From Halalkalibacter urbisdiaboli (GTDB lineage Bacteria; Bacillota; Bacilli; Bacillales; Bacillaceae_D): DNA of 64,000 nt. Below are positions 1-9,485 of the stretch, piece after piece. Both the position numbers and the translations under genes were made by a program. How positions within the stretch are numbered: the first letter of the stretch is position 1; each line of letters opens with the position of its first letter. The notes beneath the pieces were generated by a model, which was not told where the DNA came from, did not search any database, and saw nothing but the letters and a program-made list of their open reading frames with translations. The DNA lies in assembly GCF_002156385.1 (NCBI RefSeq), contig NZ_MVJM01000002.1, positions 1,218,824-1,282,823 of the forward strand, read 5' to 3'.

Positions 1-1004
1 GCCATTACGATTGGAATAACTGCTAGCCACATGTCAAGAACGTTCTTTACGCCACCCTTTACCGTCTCCGTAAAACCATTGTTCATTGTCGCACGGTGTA
101 AAGCTTGCTGCATCCCCCACTTAAACGGTGATAGCGTCGGCTTTTTCATCTCAGCTGTTTGCTGACTACCATTAATATAAATATCTGCCTTACGCGATAA
201 TGGTGGGATTCGTGGACAGATTACCGCCGCAACAAACCCCGCAATAACAATGGTTAAATAATATTGGAAAAATAAATGTTGCAGCTCTAATTGCGCCAAA
301 ACGACAATACTAAACGTAATTGAAACAACCGAAAACGTCGTTCCAATAACAGCCGCTTCACGCTTTGTATAAAAACCATCCTCGTATTGTTTGTTTGTTA
401 GTAATACCCCAACTGTACCGTCACCCATCCATGATGCAACACAATCAATAGAAGAGCGACCTGGCAAACGAAACAACGGTCTCATTACTTTGTTTAAAAG
501 AGAGCCAAATAGCTCCATTAATCCAAAATTCATCAATAGTGGTAAGAAAAAACCTGCAAATAAGAAAACGGAAAATAAGATTGGCAGTAAATCATATAAA
601 AGTAATCCACCCGTATAATCAGACCATATTGCTTCTGGCCCAATTTTAAATAATGTCATCGCGGCTAACACAAAGCCGATGACACGAATAATCACCCAAC
701 CAGGATGCACGGCGAATAATGCTGTTAAAAATGGTCCTTTCATCAAATCTCGATTAACTAAAGATACTACAGCCAAAACTGCTGATATAAACAATAGTCC
801 TGTCAGAATGTAAGGAAGGGTATCACCAAAAAATTCCTGGACAATCCCCGCTAAAAAAGCAACCGGTATCGTAATTTCCCCGTCCATCGATAACGGAGTC
901 ATGAATAAAAAGATCCCAATTAATGACGGAATAATAAAAGCTAAATAATGCTGTAATGAATAACGTTTCATTTCTATATTTTGTCTTTCTTTACTGTCGC
1001 TCAT
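1..1004 (-). CDS. YjiH-family membrane protein, nucleoside-recognition (Gate) type, 3' end outside window
   Basis: About 334 residues are visible from an ATG at 1004, and the reading frame runs off the left edge. The start is supported by an AAGAGGG ribosome site. The protein is very hydrophobic, with many membrane segments. It carries Gate-domain-like stretches such as GRSSIDCVASWMGDGTVGVL, which is typical of YjiH proteins related to the nucleoside-recognition/FeoB gate family. These are assumed to be transporters or regulators of transport in the cytoplasmic membrane, but the substrate is not established. The next gene upstream in the same direction is the GH32 sucrase at 1250. They are separated by a palindromic repeat, so an operon is unlikely. 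The family call is fairly sure and the function is unknown. Confidence 0.75.
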   Translation of the reverse strand, partial: MSDSKERQNIEMKRYSLQHYLAFIIPSLIGIFLFMTPLSMDGEITIPVAFLAGIVQEFFGDTLPYILTGLLFISAVLAVVSLVNRDLMKGPFLTALFAVHPGWVIIRVIGFVLAAMTLFKIGPEAIWSDYTGGLLLYDLLPILFSVFLFAGFFLPLLMNFGLMELFGSLLNKVMRPLFRLPGRSSIDCVASWMGDGTVGVLLTNKQYEDGFYTKREAAVIGTTFSVVSITFSIVVLAQLELQHLFFQYYLTIVIAGFVAAVICPRIPPLSRKADIYINGSQQTAEMKKPTLSPFKWGMQQALHRATMNNGFTETVKGGVKNVLDMWLAVIPIVM

Positions 1005-1180
1005 CGTAACCCTCTTTTCCCTTGTATAATTATTTTTCACCCTTTATTATTATACAGAAAAACTTTTAGATGTCACCGATGAAATCGAAGAAATTTGTGG
1101 AAATATGTCGAATTTCTTTTCTGTTTTCTTCCCTATAACCTATATTTAGATAATATGTAAAAACTTACACCTTTATTCAA

Positions 1181-1221
1181 GAGCATTGAAAAAGGGAAAA
1201 GCACCCTTTTTCAGTGCCCTC
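1181..1221. repeat. Dispersed palindromic repeat, copy 1
   Basis: The arms GAGCATTGAAAAAGGG and CCCTTTTTCAGTGCCCTC pair across a short spacer. It lies just after the stop codon of the GH32 gene and probably acts as its transcription terminator. The same unit recurs near 15261, 30316, 31634, 34003 and 62942. Confidence 0.8.
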
Positions 1222-1249
1222 CTTTATTCATCTTTGAATGCATCATGAA

Positions 1250-2695
1250 TTAGCTTAATGTCCAAGCCGAAATGGATACTGGGACGTCCCAATCTGCCGA
1301 GAAGCTAATCGTTTTCTCGTGAGCGTTTGGATAAATGCGTGCTGTAAATACCTCTGCCCCATCATTTACGAACAGTTCAAGAGAAGACGAATCTAAATAT
1401 ATCCGTAAGTTCTCAAGCCCTTCAACACGGCAATGTCGTTCTTCAATCGTTTGATTATCAACAAAGCTCACTCTCTTTAAGGTTAAAAGCTTTGATTCTG
1501 AATGATAAATCACTTGGGCATGCTGACGAATTTGAATGATCATATCACCTTTTGGCTGACTAGAACACGTAAGGAAAACTTCGAGTGATTCGCCTTCAAT
1601 TCCTTCAAAGCTCTGTTCATCAGTTGTTAATATCACATTTTCATAACGAAATTCTTCCTGACGTAACGTCTTTAATTCTTCAACTGGCCTCTGATAAAGC
1701 TTATCGCCTACTAATGTTAATTCTCTTGGCAGAGTCATTGCGTGTATCCAATGTGCTTGAATCGTCGGATGATGCTCCTCACGCTCTTCTGGTAGGCCAA
1801 GCCAACCAAACATTAATCTCCGGCCTTTTGAATCAAGTGTTGTTTGTGGGGCATAAAATTCAAACCCGCGATCAAGCTCCACAAATTGCTCATGTTCAAA
1901 CAACGGCTTCTGGTAATCGAGGGTTCCTACAAAATAGCCAGCCTGATAAAGGTTATTATATAAAATCCCTTCTGGCTCTAGCCCTTGTGGTGACAAAATT
2001 AAAACGTCCTTGCCATTTAAGGTAATCACATCTGGGCACTCCCACATATAACCGAAATCTGCAAGAGGCTTCATATGTGCTCCGGCAATCGGACCAAGGT
2101 GTTCCCAATTCTTTAAATCCTTCGAGCAAAACAATACAGCTAATCCTGTTTGCTGTTTACTTTGCGCACCAATAACCATATAAAACATATTTTCATGCTT
2201 CCATACCTTCGGATCACGAAAATGAGCGGTGTACTGTTCAGGTACTTCGAGCACCACTCCCTGTTTTTCAAATGTGAAGCCATCCTCGGAAACTGCCATT
2301 ACTTGATAGCTTTCCCGCTCACCGTGTTTATTTTTCACATTTCCGGTATAAAAAAGATAGAGCTTACCGTCATGTTCAATGGCACTTCCTGAATAGCAGC
2401 CGTTTTTATCAAACCAATCGGATGGAGCAAGGGCAATTTCGTGATGCTCCCATTCGATAAGGTCCGCTGACGAATAATGCCCCCAAAACTTCGCACCATG
2501 CGTCGTTTGAAATGGATTCCACTGATAAAACAAATGGTATCTACCTTTAAAATACACAAAACCATTTGGATCATTTAATAGACCAACTGGTGGCATAAGG
2601 TGATAGTTTAGTCGATAACGGTCACTTTCTACTTGCTCACGATATGTGTCAATTGCTTCCTCTGCTTGTTTTCGTAACTGCTTGTCACGTTCCAT
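1250..2695 (-). CDS. Sucrose-6-phosphate hydrolase / beta-fructofuranosidase (GH32)
   Basis: This 481-residue protein has the usual length of SacA/ScrB enzymes, which hydrolyse sucrose-6-phosphate (or sucrose) to glucose-6-phosphate and fructose in the cytoplasm. GH32 signatures are visible. NDPNG, around residue 41, holds the nucleophilic Asp. FRDPKV, around residue 158, is the RDP motif. WECPD, near residue 218, holds the acid/base Glu. A beta-sandwich region follows up to the C-terminus. There is no signal peptide. No sucrose PTS gene or SacT/ScrR-type regulator is adjacent in the visible window, so it may be expressed alone. A chemoreceptor gene lies 66 bp upstream and is separated by a hairpin. 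Confidence 0.9.
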   Translation of the reverse strand: MERDKQLRKQAEEAIDTYREQVESDRYRLNYHLMPPVGLLNDPNGFVYFKGRYHLFYQWNPFQTTHGAKFWGHYSSADLIEWEHHEIALAPSDWFDKNGCYSGSAIEHDGKLYLFYTGNVKNKHGERESYQVMAVSEDGFTFEKQGVVLEVPEQYTAHFRDPKVWKHENMFYMVIGAQSKQQTGLAVLFCSKDLKNWEHLGPIAGAHMKPLADFGYMWECPDVITLNGKDVLILSPQGLEPEGILYNNLYQAGYFVGTLDYQKPLFEHEQFVELDRGFEFYAPQTTLDSKGRRLMFGWLGLPEEREEHHPTIQAHWIHAMTLPRELTLVGDKLYQRPVEELKTLRQEEFRYENVILTTDEQSFEGIEGESLEVFLTCSSQPKGDMIIQIRQHAQVIYHSESKLLTLKRVSFVDNQTIEERHCRVEGLENLRIYLDSSSLELFVNDGAEVFTARIYPNAHEKTISFSADWDVPVSISAWTLS

Positions 2696-2718
2696 TTTTC
2701 TACATCCCTTTCACAAAC

Positions 2719-2754
2719 AAATAGCACACCAAACGAAGGGTTTGGGTGCTATTT
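2719..2754 (-). terminator. Hairpin after the chemoreceptor gene
   Basis: AAATAGCAC and (G)TGCTATTT arms with an inner CCAAAC/GTTTGG pairing lie between the chemoreceptor stop and the GH32 start. The following T-run is weak, so a terminator is probable rather than certain. Confidence 0.55.
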
Positions 2755-2761
2755 CATTATT

Positions 2762-4438
2762 TTAATGCGTAAATTTCTTTACTTCCTTTCGTAGCTCACT
2801 TGCCAATTGATTCAATTGCTCCGCCGAACTAGCGATTTCCTCCATCGCCGCTAATTGCTCCTCTGTGCTCGCCATCACCTCTTGGGAATGGTCTGCGCTC
2901 TGAATGGAGGACTGCTCCATTTCTGCTAGAGATTCGCTTAACTGTACCGTATTCATCGCAATATTTTGTGTAGCAGATGATACGTTGAGCATTTCTTCTG
3001 TCATCTGTTCAATCGAGGCTGAAATACTAGAGAACGATTGTCCGACTTCATGTACAACACTCGTTCCGATCTCCACTTCCTTCGTACCACGGCTCATCTC
3101 CTCAACGACTTTATCAGTATCGGTTTGGATCGCATTAATCATTCCGGAAATTTTCGCCGCAGATGAACCTGACTCCTCAGCTAGCTTCCGTACCTCGTCC
3201 GCAACAACAGCAAAACCTTTTCCATGTTCACCAGCACGTGCAGCTTCAATGGCTGCATTAAGTGCAAGGAGATTCGTTTGTTCCGAGATTGACGTAATTA
3301 AGTTAAGAATGTCGCCGATCTCTTTTGAGCGTTCGCCAAGCTGCCGGATTAATGAAGCTGACTCGCTCACCGTTTGTTGAATTGTACCGATTTGGTGAAC
3401 TGCACGTGTAATTGCCTGCTCCCCTTCTTTTGAATGCTTTGAGGCTTCCTCCGCTTTATCACTTGCACTAGCAGTTGCAATTGTTATTTTCTCCACGCCT
3501 TCATAAACCTGCTTGGCGGCTTGTGAGCTTTCCTTTGAGCGGGAAACCGTTCCTTCAGAGGTAGTCGATACTCCCTGAATCGTAACAGCAATCTGATTTG
3601 TTGCTGCAGACGTTTCCTCTGAGCTTGCTGATAGCTGTTCTGCTGTAGCAGCAACCTGACTCGACATTGTTGCCGTTTTTCCGATGAGACTTCGTAAATT
3701 TTCTCTCATCTCATTAAAAGCTACTGTTAACTGCCCAAGCTCGTCCTTTGTTTTTGTTTTTATCTCGTCCCCTGTCAAATCACCTGAGGCAATTAATTTA
3801 ACCGGTGTAAGCAAACGTTGGATAGGCTGTAATATACTTTTTGATAAGAAAAAGGCAATAATCACACTTCCAACGACAACGATAATGGCCATGATAAGAG
3901 TCATCGATTGTAATGACTTCCCAGAGTTATCCACCTTATTCAATACTGATGTAATATCCGTTCTGGCATCATCGCCTGTTGCTCTGAATAGCCTCATCAT
4001 TTGCTTAGCATTTGAAGTACCCTTCCCAAGTAATACGAGCTTGGCCTCTTCTTTATTGCCATTATCATAGGTAGGGAAAACCTCTTGCGCTATCGTATTC
4101 GTCCACTCTGTATTCACCTTTGTAATGTGAAGCACAGCCTCATCCTTCGAGTGTTCAGCAATCCAAGCACTAAGCTCCTCGCTTTCCTTAGTAAGCTTTT
4201 CAAATTCTAGCTTATAGTTACTATCCCCTAATAGAACGTATCCTCTAGCAAGTGCCAACCGTTCGGCAACATTGAATGCCATTCTCTCTTTTGCAAGTAG
4301 CATTGGAATGCTTTCCTCATTCAAGCTTTCAATCGCTTCGTTTGACTGTTGAACGTTCAACACTGTATAACCTGAAAAACCTAGCATTAATAAAACAATC
4401 AATGAAAAGCCAATCAAGATTTTTGAACGTAGCCCCAT
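2762..4438 (-). CDS. Methyl-accepting chemotaxis protein
   Basis: This is a 558-residue membrane chemoreceptor. One membrane segment lies near residues 7-29. An extracytoplasmic region of about 150 residues, helical in character (4HB-type), follows. A second membrane segment lies near residues 180-200, then a HAMP linker and a long cytoplasmic coiled coil. The highly conserved tip is present ([19 protein letters not shown], around residue 390), which contacts CheA/CheW. Ser/Ala/Glu-rich methylation helices flank it. The ligand cannot be read from the sequence. It is a single gene between a hairpin and a beta-phosphoglucomutase-like gene 28 bp upstream, which could be its operon partner. Confidence 0.92.
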   Translation of the reverse strand: MGLRSKILIGFSLIVLLMLGFSGYTVLNVQQSNEAIESLNEESIPMLLAKERMAFNVAERLALARGYVLLGDSNYKLEFEKLTKESEELSAWIAEHSKDEAVLHITKVNTEWTNTIAQEVFPTYDNGNKEEAKLVLLGKGTSNAKQMMRLFRATGDDARTDITSVLNKVDNSGKSLQSMTLIMAIIVVVGSVIIAFFLSKSILQPIQRLLTPVKLIASGDLTGDEIKTKTKDELGQLTVAFNEMRENLRSLIGKTATMSSQVAATAEQLSASSEETSAATNQIAVTIQGVSTTSEGTVSRSKESSQAAKQVYEGVEKITIATASASDKAEEASKHSKEGEQAITRAVHQIGTIQQTVSESASLIRQLGERSKEIGDILNLITSISEQTNLLALNAAIEAARAGEHGKGFAVVADEVRKLAEESGSSAAKISGMINAIQTDTDKVVEEMSRGTKEVEIGTSVVHEVGQSFSSISASIEQMTEEMLNVSSATQNIAMNTVQLSESLAEMEQSSIQSADHSQEVMASTEEQLAAMEEIASSAEQLNQLASELRKEVKKFTH

Positions 4439-4466
4439 CCCTTTTTCCCCCTAACTTTTCTTATGT

Positions 4467-5147
4467 TTATATTTTTATTGTAAGTTGATGACTTAAAAGC
4501 GCTGCTGTTAATGTTTCAAAAGTTAATTCCGCCGTTTCTTTTAAATAAAGGTCAGCTTGTTTCATCGCTTCATGAGCGCCAATGCCGACGGAAAACATAT
4601 TCGTTTGTAAGATTGCCGTTAAGCCAGCTTCTCCATCTTCAATCGCAACACATTGTGAGTCGTTAACCCCAAGTGCCTTAGCTGCAGTTAAGAAGATCTC
4701 TGGGTCCGGCTTACCGCGTCTTAATTTGGAGACATCTACAACGTGGTCAAATCTCTCCAATAACCCTAGCTGATGAAGAACCTTAGGCGCATTCCGACTA
4801 GCTGAGGCTACAGCCATCGGAATCTTCCTCTTATATAGCTCCTCAATAAATGATTCCATCCCAGGTAAAATATCCGCTTTCGTTAATGTTGATATAACTG
4901 TGAGATACTCTTTGTTTCGCTCGTCACTTAGTCTATCAATCTCATCATGAGATAACTGTTTACCTGACTTCTCTACGAGTTTTTCTAATGTATCTCGTCG
5001 ACTTAATCCTTGTAGATCCTGATTTTCTTGTCTGTTTAACATAAAGCCAAGCTTACTCGCAATTCGTCTATTAATCTCATATTGAATCGGAACAGTATTC
5101 GAAATCACACCGTCCATATCAAAAATAACTGCCTTCATTTCCACCAA
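4467..5147 (-). CDS. Beta-phosphoglucomutase-like HAD hydrolase
   Basis: This is an approximately 226-residue HAD-superfamily enzyme of the PgmB type. Motif I (FDMDGV) is at the N-terminus with both catalytic Asp residues. GLSRRDTL matches the cap region of beta-PGM. Motif II is ASASRN, and motifs III/IV lie around GKPDPEIF and AIEDGEAG. It probably interconverts a beta-glucose-1-phosphate-type sugar phosphate or dephosphorylates a related substrate. The start used here is a TTG at 5147, eight bases after a clear AAAGGAG. The ATG at 5138 (MKAVIFDMDG) is the alternative and has only a weak site. No maltose or trehalose phosphorylase is adjacent, so the substrate stays open. Confidence 0.8.
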   Translation of the reverse strand: MVEMKAVIFDMDGVISNTVPIQYEINRRIASKLGFMLNRQENQDLQGLSRRDTLEKLVEKSGKQLSHDEIDRLSDERNKEYLTVISTLTKADILPGMESFIEELYKRKIPMAVASASRNAPKVLHQLGLLERFDHVVDVSKLRRGKPDPEIFLTAAKALGVNDSQCVAIEDGEAGLTAILQTNMFSVGIGAHEAMKQADLYLKETAELTFETLTAALLSHQLTIKI

Positions 5148-5363
5148 TCTATCCACTCCTTTAATGCTGAACCTCCTACACATAACTATAATACAAATCG
5201 ACCTAGTAAATATATAGCAACTTCTCAATCGACAATATCCGACGTAATTTGTTTTTCTCTTCAGTCTGTTTATGTTTATTTATTTATGGCTACAATGCTA
5301 AGAGATCTCTTTTTCACATTGTTTCCTTATTCTTTTATCTGTTTTATAAGGAGTTATTCATAG

Positions 5364-6458
5364 ATGATGATCCGTATTTCAAACATTCAATTATTTGCAC
5401 TCATTATTACATTCGAAATTGGAAGTACTACTTTATTTGCCTTGGGCATTGGCGCCAAACAAAATGCTTGGATCGTGATTTTATTAGCTTCTATTATCGG
5501 TCTAGGCTTGTTATGGGTCTATACTCAGTTTGCGAAAGATTACCCTAATCAAAATTTTTCAACGATCCTTAATGAATTACTAGGACCAAAATTAGCAAAG
5601 CCTTTACTGTTTTTATTTGGCATTTATTTTATTAATCAGGCTCTTCATAATTTTTATGAGTTTGGTGTATTAATTAAAATGACTGCCTTACCAAGAACAC
5701 CTATTCTTATAATTTTATATTTGTTTATTGTTGTCACGATTTATATTTTAAGCTTAGGGTTTGAAGTGTTTGCGAGAACGTCAGAAATTTTAGCGCCTTA
5801 CTTTCTCACCTTCTTAATTTTAATTTTTTTAACTACAGTTGTTTCTGGAGAATTTGATATTGCTGGCTTTCGGCCTGTTTTAGGAGGGGGATTTCAGCCT
5901 GTTTTAGAGGAGTTGCCGACAGTTATCGCCTTTCCATTTGGGGAAATGGTCGTCTTTCTTATGTTTTTTCATTTAGTCAATAAACCAGAGCATATTCGAA
6001 AAGTAGCTTTTTGGGCGGTCGGCCTTTCTGCTTTTATTTTGATGCTTTCACTCGTCGTCATGCTTGCAGTGTTAGGTCCAGAGCTAACCGCAAATACAGA
6101 AATTCCCATATTAGAAACCATTCTGACTATTAATATTGCAGAGATTATTACAAACCTTGACAGTATTGCTGTATTTATTATGTTCATCGGTGGATTTTAT
6201 AAAACTGGTTTACACTTTTTTGGATTTTGCTTAGCAATGACTTGGGTGTTCAATTTGCAGAAAACGAGATGGCTCATTATTATTTTCGGTCTGCTTCTAC
6301 CTATTTTCTCTATTTACCGTTTTTCTGGCTTGGATGAGCAAAGGTATAAAGGGTTAGAGGGAGGAATTTACGGCATTTTGTTAATGGCTTCCTTACCTAT
6401 ACTATTATTACTAATCAGCGTTGTGAAACGAAAAAAGTCCACCCGGAAAGGAGTTTAA
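5364..6458 (+). CDS. Spore germination receptor B subunit (GerAB/GerKB-type permease)
   Basis: This 364-residue integral membrane protein has about ten hydrophobic segments. It has the composition and length of the endospore germination permeases (GerAB family, APC superfamily), which bind small germinants in the spore inner membrane. The start ATG at 5364 follows AAGGAG. It reads rightward and its stop is followed one base later by a tiny membrane ORF. The matching A and C subunits are encoded on the other strand and converge on it. In most Bacillus ger operons A, B and C form one transcript, so this arrangement is unusual. Confidence 0.88.
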   Translation: MMIRISNIQLFALIITFEIGSTTLFALGIGAKQNAWIVILLASIIGLGLLWVYTQFAKDYPNQNFSTILNELLGPKLAKPLLFLFGIYFINQALHNFYEFGVLIKMTALPRTPILIILYLFIVVTIYILSLGFEVFARTSEILAPYFLTFLILIFLTTVVSGEFDIAGFRPVLGGGFQPVLEELPTVIAFPFGEMVVFLMFFHLVNKPEHIRKVAFWAVGLSAFILMLSLVVMLAVLGPELTANTEIPILETILTINIAEIITNLDSIAVFIMFIGGFYKTGLHFFGFCLAMTWVFNLQKTRWLIIIFGLLLPIFSIYRFSGLDEQRYKGLEGGIYGILLMASLPILLLLISVVKRKKSTRKGV

Positions 6459-6459
6459 T

Positions 6460-6588
6460 ATGTCAATTCCAGCTATCCTAACCATTGATATGCTGCTATC
6501 GTTTGTTTTCATAGGAGGTGGACTTTATGCAGTCATTTTACTGTTTATCCTTATCTACCATACATGCTCTTTACTTTTTAAACGTTAG
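6460..6588 (+). CDS. Tiny membrane protein behind the germination B subunit (possible D-type subunit)
   Basis: This is a 42-codon ORF whose ATG lies one base after the B-subunit stop. It has a good ribosome site (AAAGGAG) inside the end of the upstream gene. Residues 8-38 are strongly hydrophobic (LLSFVFIGGGLYAVILLFIL) and the tail is basic. Some Bacillus ger operons are known to encode small two-helix D subunits that modulate germination. This ORF is shorter than I would expect for those, so the parallel is an inference. It ends three bases before the stop of the convergent C-subunit gene. Confidence 0.6.
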   Translation: MSIPAILTIDMLLSFVFIGGGLYAVILLFILIYHTCSLLFKR

Positions 6589-6591
6589 TTA

Positions 6592-7758
6592 TTATTTTGG
6601 ATCGAACGGACCTTTCATTAAGCCAGTGCTTGTTAAATTTACAGATACATTTACCGTTACGGATGTAGTTGGAAAGATCTGTACCCAATTCGCCTTTACC
6701 TCATTCCAGATTTTTGGATGTTCTCGATTTAATGTTTTTCCAAATCCAAAGATATCAGCTTGAAATTCGGTCTGGGCCTTATTTACAACCGCCTTAACTT
6801 CCTTTTCAATTAACTGTTCGATCTCTTTCTCAATTTTCCGCACGTAATCAAAGATTTCTTTTCTTGTTTTAAACTCACCCGTCGCTTGTAATTCAGATAT
6901 TCTTCCCTCTTGTTCGATATCAATCGTATAAGAGATGTTTTTGCCATTTACCTCTGGTTTAATCTTTGCTCTGAGTTCCTGTAAAAGAACGGTCACGAAT
7001 TTCCCCTCTTCCAAAGTAGAGGGAACAGATAACGTTCCTCTAATCTTAGGACCTTCTCCTGTTATCCAGTTCAGGCCTCTCGTTTCGCTTTCATTCAAAA
7101 ACCCTTTTAACTTATCCTTTTGGAACACAGCTGCGCCTGAAAGCTTAATACTTTCAAATGGTTCAATATCGGTTTTCTCATGAACCAATGCAGTAGCGAC
7201 TGGATCAACGCCTTCTGCTAAAGCTCGTTTATAAAAATTGAGGATATTAACAGAAACAGCGACTTGCTCTGCATTATTATCGATGAGGTTTTGCAAATAA
7301 TTTGCAGGAATTCTAGCTATATTATTGGCCTTAATTTCAATCGGTTTCTTTGCTTCAACGCCTTTTGTAATGGAAAGCCAAACATAACCTCTTACTTCTT
7401 TTCCTCTTTGAAATGAGTCAATAATCGGAATGATCCCCTCTTTAGCTACTTCTTCACTTATGACAATGACTTTATTATGGGCAAAAAATCCTGTTCGATC
7501 GGTTGTTTGATTGGCTTTACGCATCACTTCATATATCGTTTTTCCTGTTGTCGTCACCAATAAAAAAGGCCGATCCGGCGTTGGTGTTTGAGTACTTTCG
7601 GCTGCAGGACGAAGAAATTCGGATGTGAGAACATATTCGCCTGTCTCTTTATCCTTATCAATTGCCATCGCTGCAACAATCCCAATTTCCGTTATTTCTC
7701 GTCGATCCCAGCAACCTGTCAACAACAAAAGACAAAGAATGGCGATTCCTATTCTCAA
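6592..7758 (-). CDS. Spore germination lipoprotein, Ger(x)C family (C subunit)
   Basis: This 388-residue protein starts with a lipoprotein signal (LLLLTGCWDRREI), with the lipobox Cys near residue 16. The WDRREI continuation is the hallmark of GerAC/GerKC subunits. They sit on the outer face of the spore inner membrane and are needed for nutrient receptor function. Its start overlaps the end of the A-subunit gene by four bases, so the two are translationally coupled. Its 3' end faces the rightward B-subunit and tiny ORF with only a 3 bp gap. Confidence 0.92.
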   Translation of the reverse strand: MRIGIAILCLLLLTGCWDRREITEIGIVAAMAIDKDKETGEYVLTSEFLRPAAESTQTPTPDRPFLLVTTTGKTIYEVMRKANQTTDRTGFFAHNKVIVISEEVAKEGIIPIIDSFQRGKEVRGYVWLSITKGVEAKKPIEIKANNIARIPANYLQNLIDNNAEQVAVSVNILNFYKRALAEGVDPVATALVHEKTDIEPFESIKLSGAAVFQKDKLKGFLNESETRGLNWITGEGPKIRGTLSVPSTLEEGKFVTVLLQELRAKIKPEVNGKNISYTIDIEQEGRISELQATGEFKTRKEIFDYVRKIEKEIEQLIEKEVKAVVNKAQTEFQADIFGFGKTLNREHPKIWNEVKANWVQIFPTTSVTVNVSVNLTSTGLMKGPFDPK

Positions 7759-9332
7759 TTTTCTCCCTCCTCTGGTCGATGAGGCTTATTTTCAAAACTC
7801 TGTCTTTGCGTTTTTCTCCATAAAATTGACTGTGGTCTTGATTTAAGGAACCATAAAGGGAAACGCACAATTGCATCCTTCCACTCGCTTAGTCTGACAG
7901 AAGCCATTGGCGCTAAGTAAGGTGTACCAAAGGAGCGTAACGAACAGAGATGCCCTAATAACACTAATGTTCCCATAAGAACCCCGTAAAAACCAAATGC
8001 AGCCGCTAAAAACAACAGAAAGAATCTTGATAAGATGATCGCATCATTTAAGGCGGTTACGATAAAGCCCGTAATCGCTGTAAGAGCAACGACAATAACC
8101 ATCGGAGCACTAACCAAGCCAGCTGTAACAGCTGCTTCGCCAATAACGAGTGCACCAACAATACTAATGGCGGAACCGACTGGGCGTGGCATACGAACTC
8201 CAGCCTCCCTTAATAACTCGAAAACAATAATCATTAACATCGCTTCTATGAACGCAGGAAATGGGACTTTTTCTTCTGCAGCTGCCATTGTTAGTAAAAG
8301 AAGAGAAGGAACCATTTCATGATGAAAGGTAGAAACGGATACGAAAATAGCTGGTGTTGCAACCGTTAAAAACAGGGCTAACACCCGAAACAATCGCATT
8401 AACGTTACTAAGTACGGGCGAGAATAATAATCCTCTGTCACCTGTAAGGTTTCTACGAATACATGCGGCACTGTCAAGACGAAGGGAGTCCCATCACAGA
8501 AAATAGCCACTCTTCCTTCGAGAATTTTTGCCGCAATTTTATCGGGCTTTTCACTATTGGCAATCGTCGGGAAAATTGAATAAGGATGGTCCTCAATATA
8601 CTGTTCGATATAGCCAGACTCTAAAATCATATCCGTATCGATACGGTTTATCCGTTCCTTCACTTCTGCGACGATTTTCGGGTTGGCAATTCCTTCGATA
8701 TACCCGATTCTAATTCGTGTATTAGACTGCTTTCCTAACTTCATTTCTTTAAATACTAAATTTGGGTTACTGATTTTCCTACGAATAAGTGTTGTGTTTA
8801 CTTTTAATACTTCGTTAAACCCTTCGCGCGGTCCCCTTACACTTGATTCTGTATCTGGCTGTTCTACATTTCTTGATTCAAACCCTTGGCTACTGATAAG
8901 CAGCGCAGAATCATAGCCATCAAGAAAAATAACCGTATTCCCTGATAAAATGCCATCGATAGACTCGTCGATTGTGTGCACTTCTCGTATATTCGTCGAG
9001 GTGAACAGACGTTTTTTTAACATCGACAAAACGTCAGCCTCGTTTTTCGCACCTTTTGCAGGAATATCCTCCAACAACGGGTGGATTAAGTGTAACGTAA
9101 TATACTCTTCGTTTACGAGCCCATCAAGATAACAAATAAACACGTTGATCGGTTTTTGATAGTAGATCTCAAGCTCTCGATATTTAAAATCATCACTTTT
9201 CCCAATTATGTTTTGAATTTGAGCTGTATTTTCTTCAATGCTTTGACCTACAGGGCCGTAAGTTTGGCTTTGTTGTTTCGTTGGCATGCGTGTAGCTTTT
9301 ATTTTTTGAAGGTATTTTAATCTTCTTAGCAC
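7755..9332 (-). CDS. Spore germination receptor A subunit (GerAA/GerKA family)
   Basis: This 525-residue protein has an N-terminal soluble region of about 300 residues, including the DGYDSALLISSQG region. Four to five membrane helices follow in the C-terminal half (for example around ALFLTVATPAIFVSVS and LLFLAAAFGFYGVL), the standard layout of GerA-type A subunits. The start is a GTG at 9332 with AGAGGA eight bases upstream. It heads a two-gene A-C operon, and the usual B gene is missing from the middle and encoded convergently. The basic N-terminal tail ends in KQQSQTYGPVG before the conserved domain. Confidence 0.92.
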   Translation of the reverse strand: MLRRLKYLQKIKATRMPTKQQSQTYGPVGQSIEENTAQIQNIIGKSDDFKYRELEIYYQKPINVFICYLDGLVNEEYITLHLIHPLLEDIPAKGAKNEADVLSMLKKRLFTSTNIREVHTIDESIDGILSGNTVIFLDGYDSALLISSQGFESRNVEQPDTESSVRGPREGFNEVLKVNTTLIRRKISNPNLVFKEMKLGKQSNTRIRIGYIEGIANPKIVAEVKERINRIDTDMILESGYIEQYIEDHPYSIFPTIANSEKPDKIAAKILEGRVAIFCDGTPFVLTVPHVFVETLQVTEDYYSRPYLVTLMRLFRVLALFLTVATPAIFVSVSTFHHEMVPSLLLLTMAAAEEKVPFPAFIEAMLMIIVFELLREAGVRMPRPVGSAISIVGALVIGEAAVTAGLVSAPMVIVVALTAITGFIVTALNDAIILSRFFLLFLAAAFGFYGVLMGTLVLLGHLCSLRSFGTPYLAPMASVRLSEWKDAIVRFPLWFLKSRPQSILWRKTQRQSFENKPHRPEEGEN

Positions 9333-9435
9333 AGCCTATTCCTCTTTCAAATCAGATTATATACTCGTTATTATCTAACTTTAGATGAAAAAAATACAAA
9401 CAGATTCGTTTAATCTGTTTGTTGAATCAGCTAAA

Positions 9436-9469
9436 AAAGACCAAAACGAATAATTCGTTTTGGTCTTTC
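9436..9469 (-). terminator. glnA terminator
   Basis: A near-perfect hairpin (AAAGACCAAAACGAA / TTCGTTTTGGTCTTT) is followed on the minus strand by a T-run. It lies 17 bases after the glnA stop. Confidence 0.9.
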
Positions 9470-9485
9470 AGATCATATCATATTA

